From the NCBI GenBank assembly GCA_964354655.1, contig CAYHAL010000016.1, positions 1 through 25,991 of the forward strand: a stretch of 25,991 nucleotides of DNA, in the 5' to 3' direction. The stretch is from E44-bin46 sp964354655. GTDB lineage: Bacteria; Chloroflexota; Dehalococcoidia; Dehalococcoidales; E44-bin46. Position numbers and translations under genes: made by a program. Shown one piece after another: positions 6,887 to 14,393 of this stretch (the stretch's first letter is position 1; each line of letters begins with the position of its first letter). The notes under the pieces were generated by a model that saw only the letters and a list, made by a program, of their open reading frames with translations, was not told the origin of the DNA and did no database searches.

Positions 6887-8479
6887 TTAACCCTCTAGAA
6901 TCTCCATCGCCTCCTGTCTATAGGCATCCATTACATAGGGTATTCCAGTGACTTTGGCACATTCTTCGGTCAGGGACATAAGCTCGCGCTGGGTAATTGC
7001 GGGTACACTAAAGCATCTTGCGCCTGCCATTAGTTGCTGTAACCCTACCTTTATCTTTTCACAGAAGCTGTAGATTCCCACAGCGCCCAGGGGGATGTTT
7101 TTCATTTCATCAGCGCCTACCATATTCTTGACGTCTTCGTAGCAGACAAATATCTCTTCCGGTGTTGAGCCAAATTGGCTGACTGTATTTGGCAACTTAC
7201 CCTCCCTCAGCCACTGTTGGATATTCTTGCCAACCATACCCGGAATCATCAAAGCCCGCCCCATGCATACTGCTTTGGTAAAAGGTGCGCCAAGGGCAAG
7301 TGCTTTGAATACACCGTCTTCGCTGCTGAATCCGCCAGCGAAAGCCATATCAGGTACTCGTTCCCTTCTGTCGGACAACTTCTTGCCAAACTCATAAGCT
7401 GCAGCATGGAGGTAGAGGCTTGGTATACCCCATTCCTCCATCATTCGCCACGGGCTCATGCCAGTCCCACCGGAGGCACCATCTATTGTGAGCAGGTCGA
7501 TTTTAGCTTTCGCACCCCACTTGATGGCCATAGCTAGTTCGCGCAGACTGTAAGCGCCAGTTTTCAAGGTAATATGTTTGAATCCTAGGTCTCTTAAGCG
7601 CTGAACCTCAGCATAAAAACGTTCTTCATCAATAAAACCAAGATGACTGTGACGTTCAAATTCCTTAAAAGCGCCTTCCCTAAAGGCAGCCTGAGTAACA
7701 GGGTTTGACGGGTCGGGGGTAATAAAATATCCTCGTTTCTGGAGTTCTAATGCCCGTTCCAAACCATCGACCTTGACCTCTCCGCCAATACATTTCGCAC
7801 CTTGCCCCCATTTCAATTCGACGCTGTCCAGACCGTGCCTCTTGATAATGTATTCAGCAACACCCAGTCTCGTGTCCTCTACGTTCATCTGGACTAGAAT
7901 TTGGCCGTATCCTTGATGGTAGCGTCGATACAGCTCAATTCTCCTGTCCATGTCTGGTGCTGAAGTGACTTTTCCGTTTGAATCAATCCGAAGTTCTGGG
8001 TCCATACCGCAGACATTTTCGCCACAGACGAGGGTAATGCCGCTGATGGCAGCACCAATGGCGAAATGTTCCCAGTTCTTGCGGGCTATCTCTGTTGAAC
8101 CTAAAGCGCCGGTAAATACGGGGACTTTCATTTTGACCTTGATGTCCCAGCCATATTCGGTCTCGGTATTTACCACGGGGAAAGTAGCCGTATCAGGATT
8201 CCCCATCACGCCAGCGGGCAGTCCTTTGGCTCCCAGTGCGTATCCCTGAATATTAAGATGCGAGTAATCAACAGGATAGTCCTTGTCGCCTCCGACAGTA
8301 ACCTCGCCGAAGGGTCCGGGGTAGATTACTTCCCGGCCACGAAAGGTTGCCTTGAATATCTCACAGTTTCCGGTGCAGGTATCAATGCAGCGGGTGCAGA
8401 GACCACTCATGGGCACCACACTTTTGGAACGATTGGCGGTTCTAGTGGCATCATTTGAGTTTGGTCGTTGCAGATTCAT
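6887..8479 (-). CDS. FMN-binding glutamate-synthase-like protein (stand-alone synthase domain)
   Basis: The product matches the central synthase domain of glutamate synthase, the FMN barrel that reduces 2-iminoglutarate to glutamate. The core FMN/substrate motif IDGASGGTGMSPWRMM and the later AFAGGFSSEDG are present. The N-terminal Ntn glutaminase domain of the large GOGAT subunit is absent, so ammonia or another donor would have to be supplied. From ATG 8479 there are 530 residues. A four-cysteine cluster Cys28-x2-Cys31-x3-Cys35-x3-Cys39 near the N-terminus suggests an iron-sulfur or metal site. I chose this start because the longer frame, from 8569, begins inside a clear promoter (-10 at 8540-8545), and GGAG stands 9 bases before this ATG. 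The protein is probably cytoplasmic. Some members of this family act on other substrates, so true glutamate synthase activity is unproven. Confidence 0.85.
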   Translation of the reverse strand: MNLQRPNSNDATRTANRSKSVVPMSGLCTRCIDTCTGNCEIFKATFRGREVIYPGPFGEVTVGGDKDYPVDYSHLNIQGYALGAKGLPAGVMGNPDTATFPVVNTETEYGWDIKVKMKVPVFTGALGSTEIARKNWEHFAIGAAISGITLVCGENVCGMDPELRIDSNGKVTSAPDMDRRIELYRRYHQGYGQILVQMNVEDTRLGVAEYIIKRHGLDSVELKWGQGAKCIGGEVKVDGLERALELQKRGYFITPDPSNPVTQAAFREGAFKEFERHSHLGFIDEERFYAEVQRLRDLGFKHITLKTGAYSLRELAMAIKWGAKAKIDLLTIDGASGGTGMSPWRMMEEWGIPSLYLHAAAYEFGKKLSDRRERVPDMAFAGGFSSEDGVFKALALGAPFTKAVCMGRALMIPGMVGKNIQQWLREGKLPNTVSQFGSTPEEIFVCYEDVKNMVGADEMKNIPLGAVGIYSFCEKIKVGLQQLMAGARCFSVPAITQRELMSLTEECAKVTGIPYVMDAYRQEAMEILEG

Positions 8480-8539
8480 TTTCCATTGCTCCTTGCTTTT
8501 TAGTTGGTCTACGGCAACTGTCCGCCGTATGCCATAAGT

Positions 8540-8569
8540 ATCATACCATTGCATTTTGTGTCTTGTCAA
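8540..8569 (-). promoter_or_regulatory. Sigma-70-type promoter for the glutamate-synthase-like gene
   Basis: On the minus strand TTGACA (8569-8564) is separated by 18 bases from TATGAT (8545-8540). This gives a predicted transcript start near 8533 and a leader of about 55 bases before ATG 8479. The site sets the start of the downstream gene and probably also drives pdxT and the NrpR gene. Confidence 0.75.
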
Positions 8570-8616
8570 TACCTGTCTTTGGGGACTTTCTGATTACCCG
8601 CTACATTAATGCGCAT

Positions 8617-8659
8617 GCGATTAAGCGGCAAAGTAAGGCGGCATTTCTGCCGTAATCGC
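8617..8659. other. Imperfect inverted repeat between tlpA and the glutamate-synthase-like gene
   Basis: GCGATTA (8617-8623) pairs with TAATCGC (8653-8659), and CGGCA (8626-8630) pairs with TGCCG (8648-8652). The result is a 12-bp stem with a two-base bulge and a 17-base loop. A second GCGGCA inside the loop can pair with the same TGCCG arm, giving a competing small hairpin. It lies 3' of tlpA and upstream of the next promoter, so a terminator or transcript-end role is plausible, but no T-tract follows on either strand. Confidence 0.4.
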
Positions 8660-8705
8660 TGGTCACCTTTTAACTGTTTGCTCGGAGAATCGCAGTCTGA
8701 ATTGG

Positions 8706-9218
8706 CTATGGCATAATCTGGCTTAGCCTGCTTTCCATAGCCTTTTTAGTGGGGAAGGCGCCAATTACCTTGTCTTGAATTATGCCATCCTTATCAATGA
8801 AGAAGGTAGTTGGGAAGGCTCTGATGCCATACTTCTGGGCTACAACTTTCTTGGTATCGAGTAGCACTGGAATAGAAAGGTTGTGGTTTTGCATGAACTG
8901 CTCTACTTGGGAAGCACTCTCACCCCAGTTAATAGCCAGCACCATAAGCCCCTCGCCTGACCGCTCATCGTATATTTCCTGAATATAAGGCATTTCAAAG
9001 GCGCATGGTCCGCACCAGGTTGCCCAGAAGTTGAGTATCACCGGCTTACCCTTGAGGTCACTAAGGGTGATAGACTGTCCATCAAGATTTTGAAGCTGAA
9101 AATCTGGCGCTGCGTTAGTTACTGTGGTTGGTGTTGGCTCAGGGCTAGCAATGCAGCCGGTTATTACTAACCCGGTGGTCAGTATCATTACCAGTATTGC
9201 TATAAGCCTTTTATTCAT
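8706..9218 (-). CDS. TlpA/ResA-like thiol-disulfide lipoprotein
   Basis: This is a 170-residue extracytoplasmic thioredoxin-like protein, probably a reductant for cytochrome c maturation or other exported cysteine proteins. The N-terminus is a lipoprotein signal: a basic start, a hydrophobic run and the lipobox VITGC with lipidation at Cys22, followed by a Pro/Thr-rich tether. The redox pair is Cys69 and Cys72 in WATWCGPC, and the cis-proline is Pro136 in AFPTTFF. LNFWATWCGPC together with INWGES is the AhpC/TSA-type TlpA pattern. It starts at ATG 9218 with GAGGTG five bases upstream. The gene lies 28 bases downstream of ccdA, whose product should feed it electrons through the membrane. The exact physiological partner cannot be read. 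Confidence 0.92.
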   Translation of the reverse strand: MNKRLIAILVMILTTGLVITGCIASPEPTPTTVTNAAPDFQLQNLDGQSITLSDLKGKPVILNFWATWCGPCAFEMPYIQEIYDERSGEGLMVLAINWGESASQVEQFMQNHNLSIPVLLDTKKVVAQKYGIRAFPTTFFIDKDGIIQDKVIGAFPTKKAMESRLSQIMP

Positions 9219-9246
9219 AATTACACCTCAAGCTATTATTTTATCA

Positions 9247-9945
9247 CTAAATTGTGGCCATAAACAGAACCAGCCTATTGGTCAGGATAAGTATCCCCAC
9301 GGTTATGAGCGCAGCACTGCTAATGATATAGATTGTGGTGGAGTAGCGGCGGATACGCTTTATTAATGGGGTGATAGTATCAAAGGCGGCGCCTATTATC
9401 AGGAATGGAATCCCCAGTCCCAGAGAATAGATGGCTAGCAAAGAAGCACCACGCCAGGCGGTAGCCGAACTCCCAGCCAGGGTTAGTATACCTCCAAGTA
9501 TAGGCCCAACACATGGAGTCCAAGCTAGGCAGAATATGCCCCCGGTCAGGAACGAACGCAGGTAACTGGTAGTCCGGCTTTGGGTTGGGGTTAGGCGCTT
9601 TTCAAAATTTAGCCGAGGGATTTTTAGGGCGACCAGCATAAATATTCCAAAGGCTATCAGCAGGATGCCAGAAATATTGCGAATTAGGATTAGGTGGGTG
9701 TCGATGGCAAGGCCAGCTAGCCCAGCGCCAGCCCCCATGATAGTGAAAACTGTGGTAAAGCCGATGACAAAGCTAAGCGAGTGGAGGAATATAGTGATTT
9801 GCCTTTTGCTAGCTTTAGCCTCAAATATTTCGGGACCAGCTAGACTAGCCAGATATACCGGCACCAGAGGCAGAACGCAAGGGGATAAGAAGGAGAGCAG
9901 CCCGGCGACAAAGGCAAATACAAATGAGAGTGATATATTTTCCAT
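9247..9945 (-). CDS. ccdA: CcdA-type cytochrome c biogenesis / thiol-redox membrane protein
   Basis: This 232-residue integral membrane protein has about six hydrophobic segments. CcdA carries reducing equivalents from cytoplasmic thioredoxin to thioredoxin-like proteins outside the membrane. The two redox cysteines are Cys23 in LSPCVLPLVPVY (first segment) and Cys145 in AWTPCVGPI (fourth segment), exactly the family pattern. It is followed by the TlpA-like lipoprotein, a natural acceptor, and a thioredoxin gene lies about 6 kb away. A promoter stands at 9970-9998. No clear ribosome binding site precedes ATG 9945. Confidence 0.93.
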   Translation of the reverse strand: MENISLSFVFAFVAGLLSFLSPCVLPLVPVYLASLAGPEIFEAKASKRQITIFLHSLSFVIGFTTVFTIMGAGAGLAGLAIDTHLILIRNISGILLIAFGIFMLVALKIPRLNFEKRLTPTQSRTTSYLRSFLTGGIFCLAWTPCVGPILGGILTLAGSSATAWRGASLLAIYSLGLGIPFLIIGAAFDTITPLIKRIRRYSTTIYIISSAALITVGILILTNRLVLFMATI

Positions 9946-9969
9946 TATCTAAGTTTGATAGCGACCTTA

Positions 9970-9998
9970 ATTTTAAATTAATTTGACTGAGGTATCAA
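9970..9998 (-). promoter_or_regulatory. Promoter for ccdA-tlpA
   Basis: Minus strand: TTGATA (9998-9993), a 17-base spacer, TAAAAT (9975-9970). The predicted start is about 9963, giving a very short leader before ATG 9945. It is divergent from the riboswitch promoter, with about 30 bases between the two -35 elements. Confidence 0.65.
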
Positions 9999-10028
9999 GT
10001 TCAGCAGTAATAGAGGCTTGCATTTTCT

Positions 10029-10056
10029 TTGCCATTGTTGTATCCTGTTATAAAAT
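10029..10056 (+). promoter_or_regulatory. Promoter for the cobamide operon
   Basis: TTGCCA (10029-10034), a 16-base spacer and TAAAAT (10051-10056, inside TATAAAAT) lie just upstream of the cobalamin riboswitch. Transcription would begin near 10063, immediately before the riboswitch closing stem. Confidence 0.6.
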
Positions 10057-10068
10057 TTAATAGGCGGC

Positions 10069-10195
10069 TCAGAGGGTGCCTGAAGCGCGGTTCAGGCACA
10101 AATCGGAGAGCAAGTCGGTGAGAATCCGACGCAGTCCCGCCTGCTGTGTGTGGTAGATAATCTCTACCACGAGTCAGAACGCCGAACCTCTGGCT
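10069..10195 (+). ncRNA. Cobalamin riboswitch
   Basis: The aptamer shows the family layout. CAGAGG (10070-10075) closes with CCTCTG (10187-10192). A perfect 9-bp stem, GTGCCTGAA (10076-10084) with TTCAGGCAC (10091-10099), comes next. The conserved core contains GGTGAGAATCCGACGCAG and CCCGCC. An 8-bp stem, GTGGTAGA (10150-10157) with TCTACCAC (10163-10170), precedes the B12-box region GAGTCAGAACGCC (10171-10183). Adenosylcobalamin or another cobamide should bind and reduce expression of the downstream salvage genes. The terminator 60 bases downstream indicates control of transcription. Confidence 0.93.
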
Positions 10196-10250
10196 ATTCT
10201 TGAACCTCCGCGGAGAAAGGGGGTGGGATAATGACCAAGTTTAGGTGAGA

Positions 10251-10289
10251 AATCCCCCTTGCTGATTAAGCGAAGGGGGATTTTATTTT
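10251..10289 (+). terminator. Riboswitch-controlled intrinsic terminator
   Basis: AATCCCCCTT (10251-10260) pairs with AAGGGGGATT (10273-10282), and the run TTTTATTTT follows at 10281-10289. Upstream, AAGGGGG at 10217-10223 is complementary to CCCCCTT at 10254-10260, so an alternative stem can remove the terminator's left arm. This fits a riboswitch OFF/ON expression platform. The btuF ribosome binding site lies beyond the terminator. Confidence 0.9.
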
Positions 10290-10316
10290 GCCCAAACATT
10301 AAATCGGAGGTATCTA

Positions 10317-11228
10317 ATGAGGTTGATGCGACTTGGTATTATTGCCATTCTATTGAGTATGTTTGTTACGGTGTTTACCGGGTGTCAGCCGGAATTCTCA
10401 CCCGGAGCCTATACTGATGATATGGGTAGGGAGGTAAGCATAGATAAAGCCCCACAGCGGATTGTGTCCCATGTGCCCCCAATCACTGAGATTCTTTTTG
10501 CCCTTGGTTTGGGGGACAGGGTGGTTGGTGTCAGTGACTATTGCGATTATCCTGAGGAAGCCAAGTCCAAACCAAGTGTCGGCAACTATTTTAACCCTGC
10601 CATCGAAAATATTGTTGCCCTGGAGCCGGACTTGGTTCTGACTGATGGACACAGTGAAAGCATTAAGCAGCTTGATACCCTGGGGATAAAATATTTGGTT
10701 ATAGACCCTCAGGATATTGAGGGTATTTTTAAGGATATTGAAATACTGGGGAAAGTTGCTGGTGTAGAGGACAGAGCCAAGAAACTTGTTGATGACATGA
10801 AAAGGGATATATCTAATGTTGTCTCGCGGGTGGAAGGTGCTCCAAGGGTCAGGGCTTTCTATGTGATTGATGCCACTGACCTAAACAATCCCTGGACAGC
10901 AGGTCCCGGCACCTTTGTTGATTCTCTTATTACAATGGCTGGCGGAGAAAACATAGCGGCTAAAGCTCCAGCCCCCTGGGTTCAATTAAGCATTGAGCAA
11001 GTAGTCAGCTCTGACCCTGAGGTTGTCATACTCCCGGCTGAGCATGGAACAGCTTTTACATCACTGGAGGTACTAGAAGAGCATCCTGCATGGCGAGAGA
11101 TAACCGCAGTCAAGCAGGGCAGAATTTGCATTATCGATGGCGACTTGGTTGATGGCTATGGACCTCGCATTGTCCAGGGTTTGGAGGTGATAGCCAAAGC
11201 CATTCATCCTGAGCTATTTGAACAGTAG
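10317..11228 (+). CDS. btuF: Cobalamin/corrinoid-binding lipoprotein, BtuF-like
   Basis: This 303-residue solute-binding protein of the helical-backbone metal/cobalamin class should capture corrinoids outside the membrane for an ABC importer. Residues 1-23 are a lipoprotein signal with the lipobox VFTGC (Cys23). The mature part opens with DDMGREVSIDKAPQRIVSH, and LFALGLGDRVVGVSDYCDYP is the usual first-lobe signature. The start at ATG 10317 has GGAGGT six bases upstream. Position directly behind the riboswitch makes cobamide much more likely than iron-siderophore as ligand. Oddly, no btuC permease or btuD ATPase follows, although btuF is usually next to them; the next gene is a DUF71 protein. 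The importer must be encoded elsewhere or shared. Confidence 0.88.
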   Translation: MRLMRLGIIAILLSMFVTVFTGCQPEFSPGAYTDDMGREVSIDKAPQRIVSHVPPITEILFALGLGDRVVGVSDYCDYPEEAKSKPSVGNYFNPAIENIVALEPDLVLTDGHSESIKQLDTLGIKYLVIDPQDIEGIFKDIEILGKVAGVEDRAKKLVDDMKRDISNVVSRVEGAPRVRAFYVIDATDLNNPWTAGPGTFVDSLITMAGGENIAAKAPAPWVQLSIEQVVSSDPEVVILPAEHGTAFTSLEVLEEHPAWREITAVKQGRICIIDGDLVDGYGPRIVQGLEVIAKAIHPELFEQ

Positions 11229-11288
11229 AATGCGTGCTTGTCGGTATGAGCTTTATTCTACCAAGAATGCCGGCAAAGATAGAAAATT

Positions 11289-11984
11289 ATGTATGTAATT
11301 GCTTCAAGCGGTGGCAAAGATAGTACACTTGCCTTATATCGAGCACAGCAAAGTGGTTTTGCCGTGACACACCTTCTTCATCTGTATAACGCTGATACCA
11401 CGCGAGTGAGATTTCATGGATACAAACCAGGTATTGTGGAAGAACAAGCAAAATTGATAGGATTAAAAAGCATTATAATGCCGACAAGGTCACAAGAGTT
11501 TGATGCTGATTTTAAAATCGCACTTGAGAAGGTGAAGCAAGAAGGTCTAAAGGGGATAATCTTCGGGGATGTATTTCTTGAGGATGTGAGGGAATATTAT
11601 GAAACCAGGGTAAAATCCGTCGGATTAGAATATTATGACATCTTGTGGGGGCAATCAACAAAATTGCTTTTAGAAGATTTCATTCAAAGCGGCTTTAAAG
11701 CCATTGTTACATCTATATGGCTGAAAAAACTAAGTAGCAAGTATCTAGGTCGGGAAATTGACAAAAATTTTTTAATAGACCTTGAGAAGGAGGGAGTAGA
11801 TGTTTGTGGTGAAAACGGTGAATACCATTCCTTAGTGTATGATGGCCCTTGCTTTAAGAGACCGTTACCTTATAGAGTATGCGGGGTTCATGAAGAAATA
11901 GAAAATATATTTTTGGATGTTAGATATGGAACAGATGACACCACTTTTAGCCAATGTAATCGGGATGATAAAGCCACTAGATGA
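11289..11984 (+). CDS. DUF71/COG2102 PP-loop ATPase, putative B12-salvage type (first copy)
   Basis: This 231-residue cytoplasmic protein is of the diphthine-ammonia-ligase-like family. The N-terminal PP-loop SGGKDS is at 7-12, and the family's C-terminal signature CGENGEYH is at 173-180, followed by DGPCFKR. PP-loop enzymes adenylate a carboxyl or similar group; eukaryotic and archaeal relatives amidate diphthine on EF-2, which bacteria lack. Part of the bacterial family has been predicted by comparative genomics to work in B12 salvage, and this gene sits in a riboswitch-led cobamide operon. It is clearly A/T-richer than its neighbours: a hand count of 11461-11520 gives 20 G/C in 60 bases, against 35 in 60 at 12481-12540 in cobT. 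Its 3' end overlaps the longest cobT frame by 68 bases. The reaction is unknown. Confidence 0.82.
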   Translation: MYVIASSGGKDSTLALYRAQQSGFAVTHLLHLYNADTTRVRFHGYKPGIVEEQAKLIGLKSIIMPTRSQEFDADFKIALEKVKQEGLKGIIFGDVFLEDVREYYETRVKSVGLEYYDILWGQSTKLLLEDFIQSGFKAIVTSIWLKKLSSKYLGREIDKNFLIDLEKEGVDVCGENGEYHSLVYDGPCFKRPLPYRVCGVHEEIENIFLDVRYGTDDTTFSQCNRDDKATR

Positions 11985-13005
11985 AAAGGCAATGGCTGAA
12001 GCCCAAGCTAGGCAGAACCTGTTGACCAAACCGCAGGGTAGTCTGGGCAGGCTGGAAAGGCTGTCAATTCAACTGGCTGGTATTCAGGGCAGACCCATTC
12101 CTCAAATCAGGCACAAGGCAATTATCACTATGGCTGGCGACCATGGGGTTGTAGCCGAGGGGGTGAGTGCCTACCCTCAGCAGGTTACTGCTCAGATGGT
12201 TTATAATTTCCTTAGTGGTGGAGCCGGGATAAATGTTATCGCCCGTCAGGTAGGGGCTAGGATTATTGTGGTGGATATGGGGGTGGCAGCTGAGCTGGCA
12301 GCTAACCCTCGGCTTTTGTCTAGGAAGGTTGCTTTAGGCACCCGAAATATGATTCTAGGTCCGGCTATGACCAGCGAGCAAGCAGTTAAGGCAATGGAGA
12401 CCGGGATTGAGGTAGTGACGGACGAGGTGGCTAAGGGTCTGGATATAGTGGGCACTGGTGATATGGGTATAGGTAATACCACCGCCAGCAGCGCTATCTA
12501 TGCGGTTATGCTGGGAAAACCGGTGGCTGAGGTAGCTGGTCGGGGCACCGGTATAGCCGATAACCAGCTTAAACATAAGATAGAAGTAATAGACAAAGCC
12601 CTGGCGGTGAACCGGCCCGACCCAAACCAGCCCTTGGAGGTGCTGGCAAAGGTGGGTGGTTTTGAGATTGGTGGCTTGGCTGGGGTAATGTTGGCAGCGG
12701 CGGCTCACCGTATTCCGGTGGTAATCGATGGCTTTATCTCTGGGGCAGCAGCCCTTATTGCCACTGCGCTATCACCCGGATTGAAGGACTTTTTCATTGC
12801 GGCTCATGTTTCGGCTGAGACAGGTCACTCCCTTTTACTCAGGCATTTAGGGCTTAAGCCCTTGTTGGATTTGGATATGCGTTTAGGTGAGGGCACGGGT
12901 GCTGCCCTGGGGATATTTCTGGCGGAGACTGCTGCCAGGCTTCTGGGTGAGATGTCCACCTTTGCCGAAGCTGGAGTATCGGAAAGGAGTGAGCTAGGCG
13001 ATTGA
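11917..13005 (+). CDS. cobT: Nicotinate-nucleotide:dimethylbenzimidazole phosphoribosyltransferase CobT
   Basis: CobT makes alpha-ribazole phosphate, or an analogue, from nicotinate mononucleotide and a lower-ligand base, so it selects the lower ligand of the cobamide. The 362-residue frame has KPQGSLGRLE near 38-47, the GDHGVVAEGVSAYP loop near 74-87, GTGDMGIGNTTASSA near 179-193 and the catalytic Glu325 in MRLGEGTGAAL. Length is normal. The start is uncertain: ATG 11917, 11929 and 11935 are close together, all inside the end of the DUF71 gene, and none has a strong ribosome binding site. GMIKPLDEKAM already aligns with the usual family start, so a later ATG at 11965 is possible. It is followed without a gap by cobS. 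Confidence 0.95.
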   Translation: MLDMEQMTPLLANVIGMIKPLDEKAMAEAQARQNLLTKPQGSLGRLERLSIQLAGIQGRPIPQIRHKAIITMAGDHGVVAEGVSAYPQQVTAQMVYNFLSGGAGINVIARQVGARIIVVDMGVAAELAANPRLLSRKVALGTRNMILGPAMTSEQAVKAMETGIEVVTDEVAKGLDIVGTGDMGIGNTTASSAIYAVMLGKPVAEVAGRGTGIADNQLKHKIEVIDKALAVNRPDPNQPLEVLAKVGGFEIGGLAGVMLAAAAHRIPVVIDGFISGAAALIATALSPGLKDFFIAAHVSAETGHSLLLRHLGLKPLLDLDMRLGEGTGAALGIFLAETAARLLGEMSTFAEAGVSERSELGD

Positions 13006-13751
13006 AGTTTTTAGCCGCGCTAAGCTTTCTAACCATTATACCCATGCCCCGGCGGCGTGAGGTTAGCCCTGAGCAATTAGGGGGCTCCATAGTCTATTTC
13101 CCGGTAGTTGGTATAATTATTGGTCTTATTTTGGCTGGATTATACTGGCTTCTCCATTTTGTCTTACCTTCAGCGGTGGTGAGTGGGCTGTTGTTTATTT
13201 GCCTGGTGGTGCTCACCGGTGGGCTCCATCTTGATGGCTTTGCTGATACTTGCGACGGAATAGCCGCTCATAAGACCCCTGAGGTTCGGCGGGAGGTAAT
13301 GCGCGATAGCCGGGTTGGTGCCTTGGGTGTGGTTGGTGTCTGCTGCTTGCTGATAATCAAGTATGTTTCACTAAGTAGCGTGCCTGAGAGCTTAATGATG
13401 GTAACCCTGGTGCTTATGCCGGTAGTGAGTCGCTGGGCAATGGTCTACGCTATTTTTGCCCATCCCTATGCCAGACCATCAGGTCTGGGGAAGGTATTTA
13501 AACAGGCGGCCAGTCGGCGTAGATTAGCCATAGCCACGCTGGTAGCTTTGGCAGTGGTTATTGCTTTAGCTCGTTTGCCAGGCCTTGCTATAATGCTCGG
13601 TGTCTGGGCTATAGTAGTGGCTATGGCAGCCTATTTAAGGGTTAAGTTTTCTGGTCTTACCGGCGATACCTATGGGGCGATAAATGAGGTAGCTGAGGTC
13701 AGTGTGCTTATTCTGGTTTGTCTTTTGGCTTATACCGGTGGTTGGGGTTAG
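13002..13751 (+). CDS. cobS: Adenosylcobinamide-GDP ribazoletransferase CobS
   Basis: CobS is the membrane enzyme that joins adenosylcobinamide-GDP and alpha-ribazole (phosphate) to form the cobamide. At 249 residues it has the family length, with several hydrophobic segments. The signature GGLHLDGFADTCDG is near 72-85, and DSRVGALGVVGV follows near 102-113. The start is TTG 13002, overlapping the cobT stop (ATTGA), with AAGGAG upstream inside cobT; the two are coupled. The protein begins MKFLAALSFLTIIPMPR, as CobS proteins do. It receives the products of CobU and CobT, both encoded here, and its product is dephosphorylated by the next gene. Confidence 0.95.
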   Translation: MKFLAALSFLTIIPMPRRREVSPEQLGGSIVYFPVVGIIIGLILAGLYWLLHFVLPSAVVSGLLFICLVVLTGGLHLDGFADTCDGIAAHKTPEVRREVMRDSRVGALGVVGVCCLLIIKYVSLSSVPESLMMVTLVLMPVVSRWAMVYAIFAHPYARPSGLGKVFKQAASRRRLAIATLVALAVVIALARLPGLAIMLGVWAIVVAMAAYLRVKFSGLTGDTYGAINEVAEVSVLILVCLLAYTGGWG

Positions 13752-13765
13752 CCTAGGGGAATATT

Positions 13766-14392
13766 ATGTCTAGAATACTTTTGGCAAGACATGGTGAGAC
13801 TGAATTAAACAGTGCTGGGAGGTATTGGGGGCACAGTGATGTAAAGCTGAGCCCCCTTGGGCTTAAACAGGCTGAGAGGTTGCGTGACCGCTTGGCAACA
13901 GAGAGGGTTGATGCTGTTTACTCCAGCGACCTGCAGCGGGCTTTGGTAACGGCAAAGACTATCGCCTCAAGACACCGCCTGGATGTTACCACCTGTGCTG
14001 AGCTACGTGAGATTAACTTCGGTGAGCTTGAGGGTCTGAACTTTGAGGAAATTAGCCAGCTTTTCCCTGAGTTCACGGCTAAATGGAAGGTTCAGAGGAA
14101 TACTGATATAGAGTTTCCCGGTGGTGAAAGCCTTAAGGGGCTTCATAACCGGGTGGGTATTTTCGTGGGCAGGCTGAAGAAACATAAGGCTGAGGAGACG
14201 GTACTTGTTGTCGCCCATGCTGGGGTCTTACGTAGCCTCATATGTCAGCTAATGAGGATAGGACGACAGTATATATATCACGTTCGCCTTGATTTGGGGT
14301 CACTTAGTATACTGGAGACATATCCCACGGGGGCAATACTGACCCTGTTAAATGATATTTCTCATTTAAGAGAGGATGTTTTGGGGGATTAG
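13766..14392 (+). CDS. cobC: Alpha-ribazole phosphatase CobC (histidine phosphatase family)
   Basis: CobC removes the phosphate from alpha-ribazole 5'-phosphate or from cobamide phosphate, the last step of nucleotide-loop assembly. The 208-residue protein has the phosphohistidine motif LARHGETELN with His9, the second catalytic histidine His151 in VVAHAGVLR, and the acid in REINFGELEG near 81-90. It lies 14 bases after cobS and one base before the second DUF71 start, in the same operon. By sequence alone a phosphoglycerate-mutase-like phosphatase of other specificity could not be excluded, but its position between cobS and cobU makes the assignment firm. Confidence 0.92.
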   Translation: MSRILLARHGETELNSAGRYWGHSDVKLSPLGLKQAERLRDRLATERVDAVYSSDLQRALVTAKTIASRHRLDVTTCAELREINFGELEGLNFEEISQLFPEFTAKWKVQRNTDIEFPGGESLKGLHNRVGIFVGRLKKHKAEETVLVVAHAGVLRSLICQLMRIGRQYIYHVRLDLGSLSILETYPTGAILTLLNDISHLREDVLGD

Positions 14393-14393
14393 T

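Noticed and set aside
8480..8569. Longer N-terminus for the glutamate-synthase-like protein
   Set aside because: The added codons overlap a TTGACA-18-TATGAT promoter, and the encoded residues do not resemble the family.
12355..12708. 117-codon minus-strand open frame
   Set aside because: It is a shadow of cobT with no ribosome binding site or recognisable domain.
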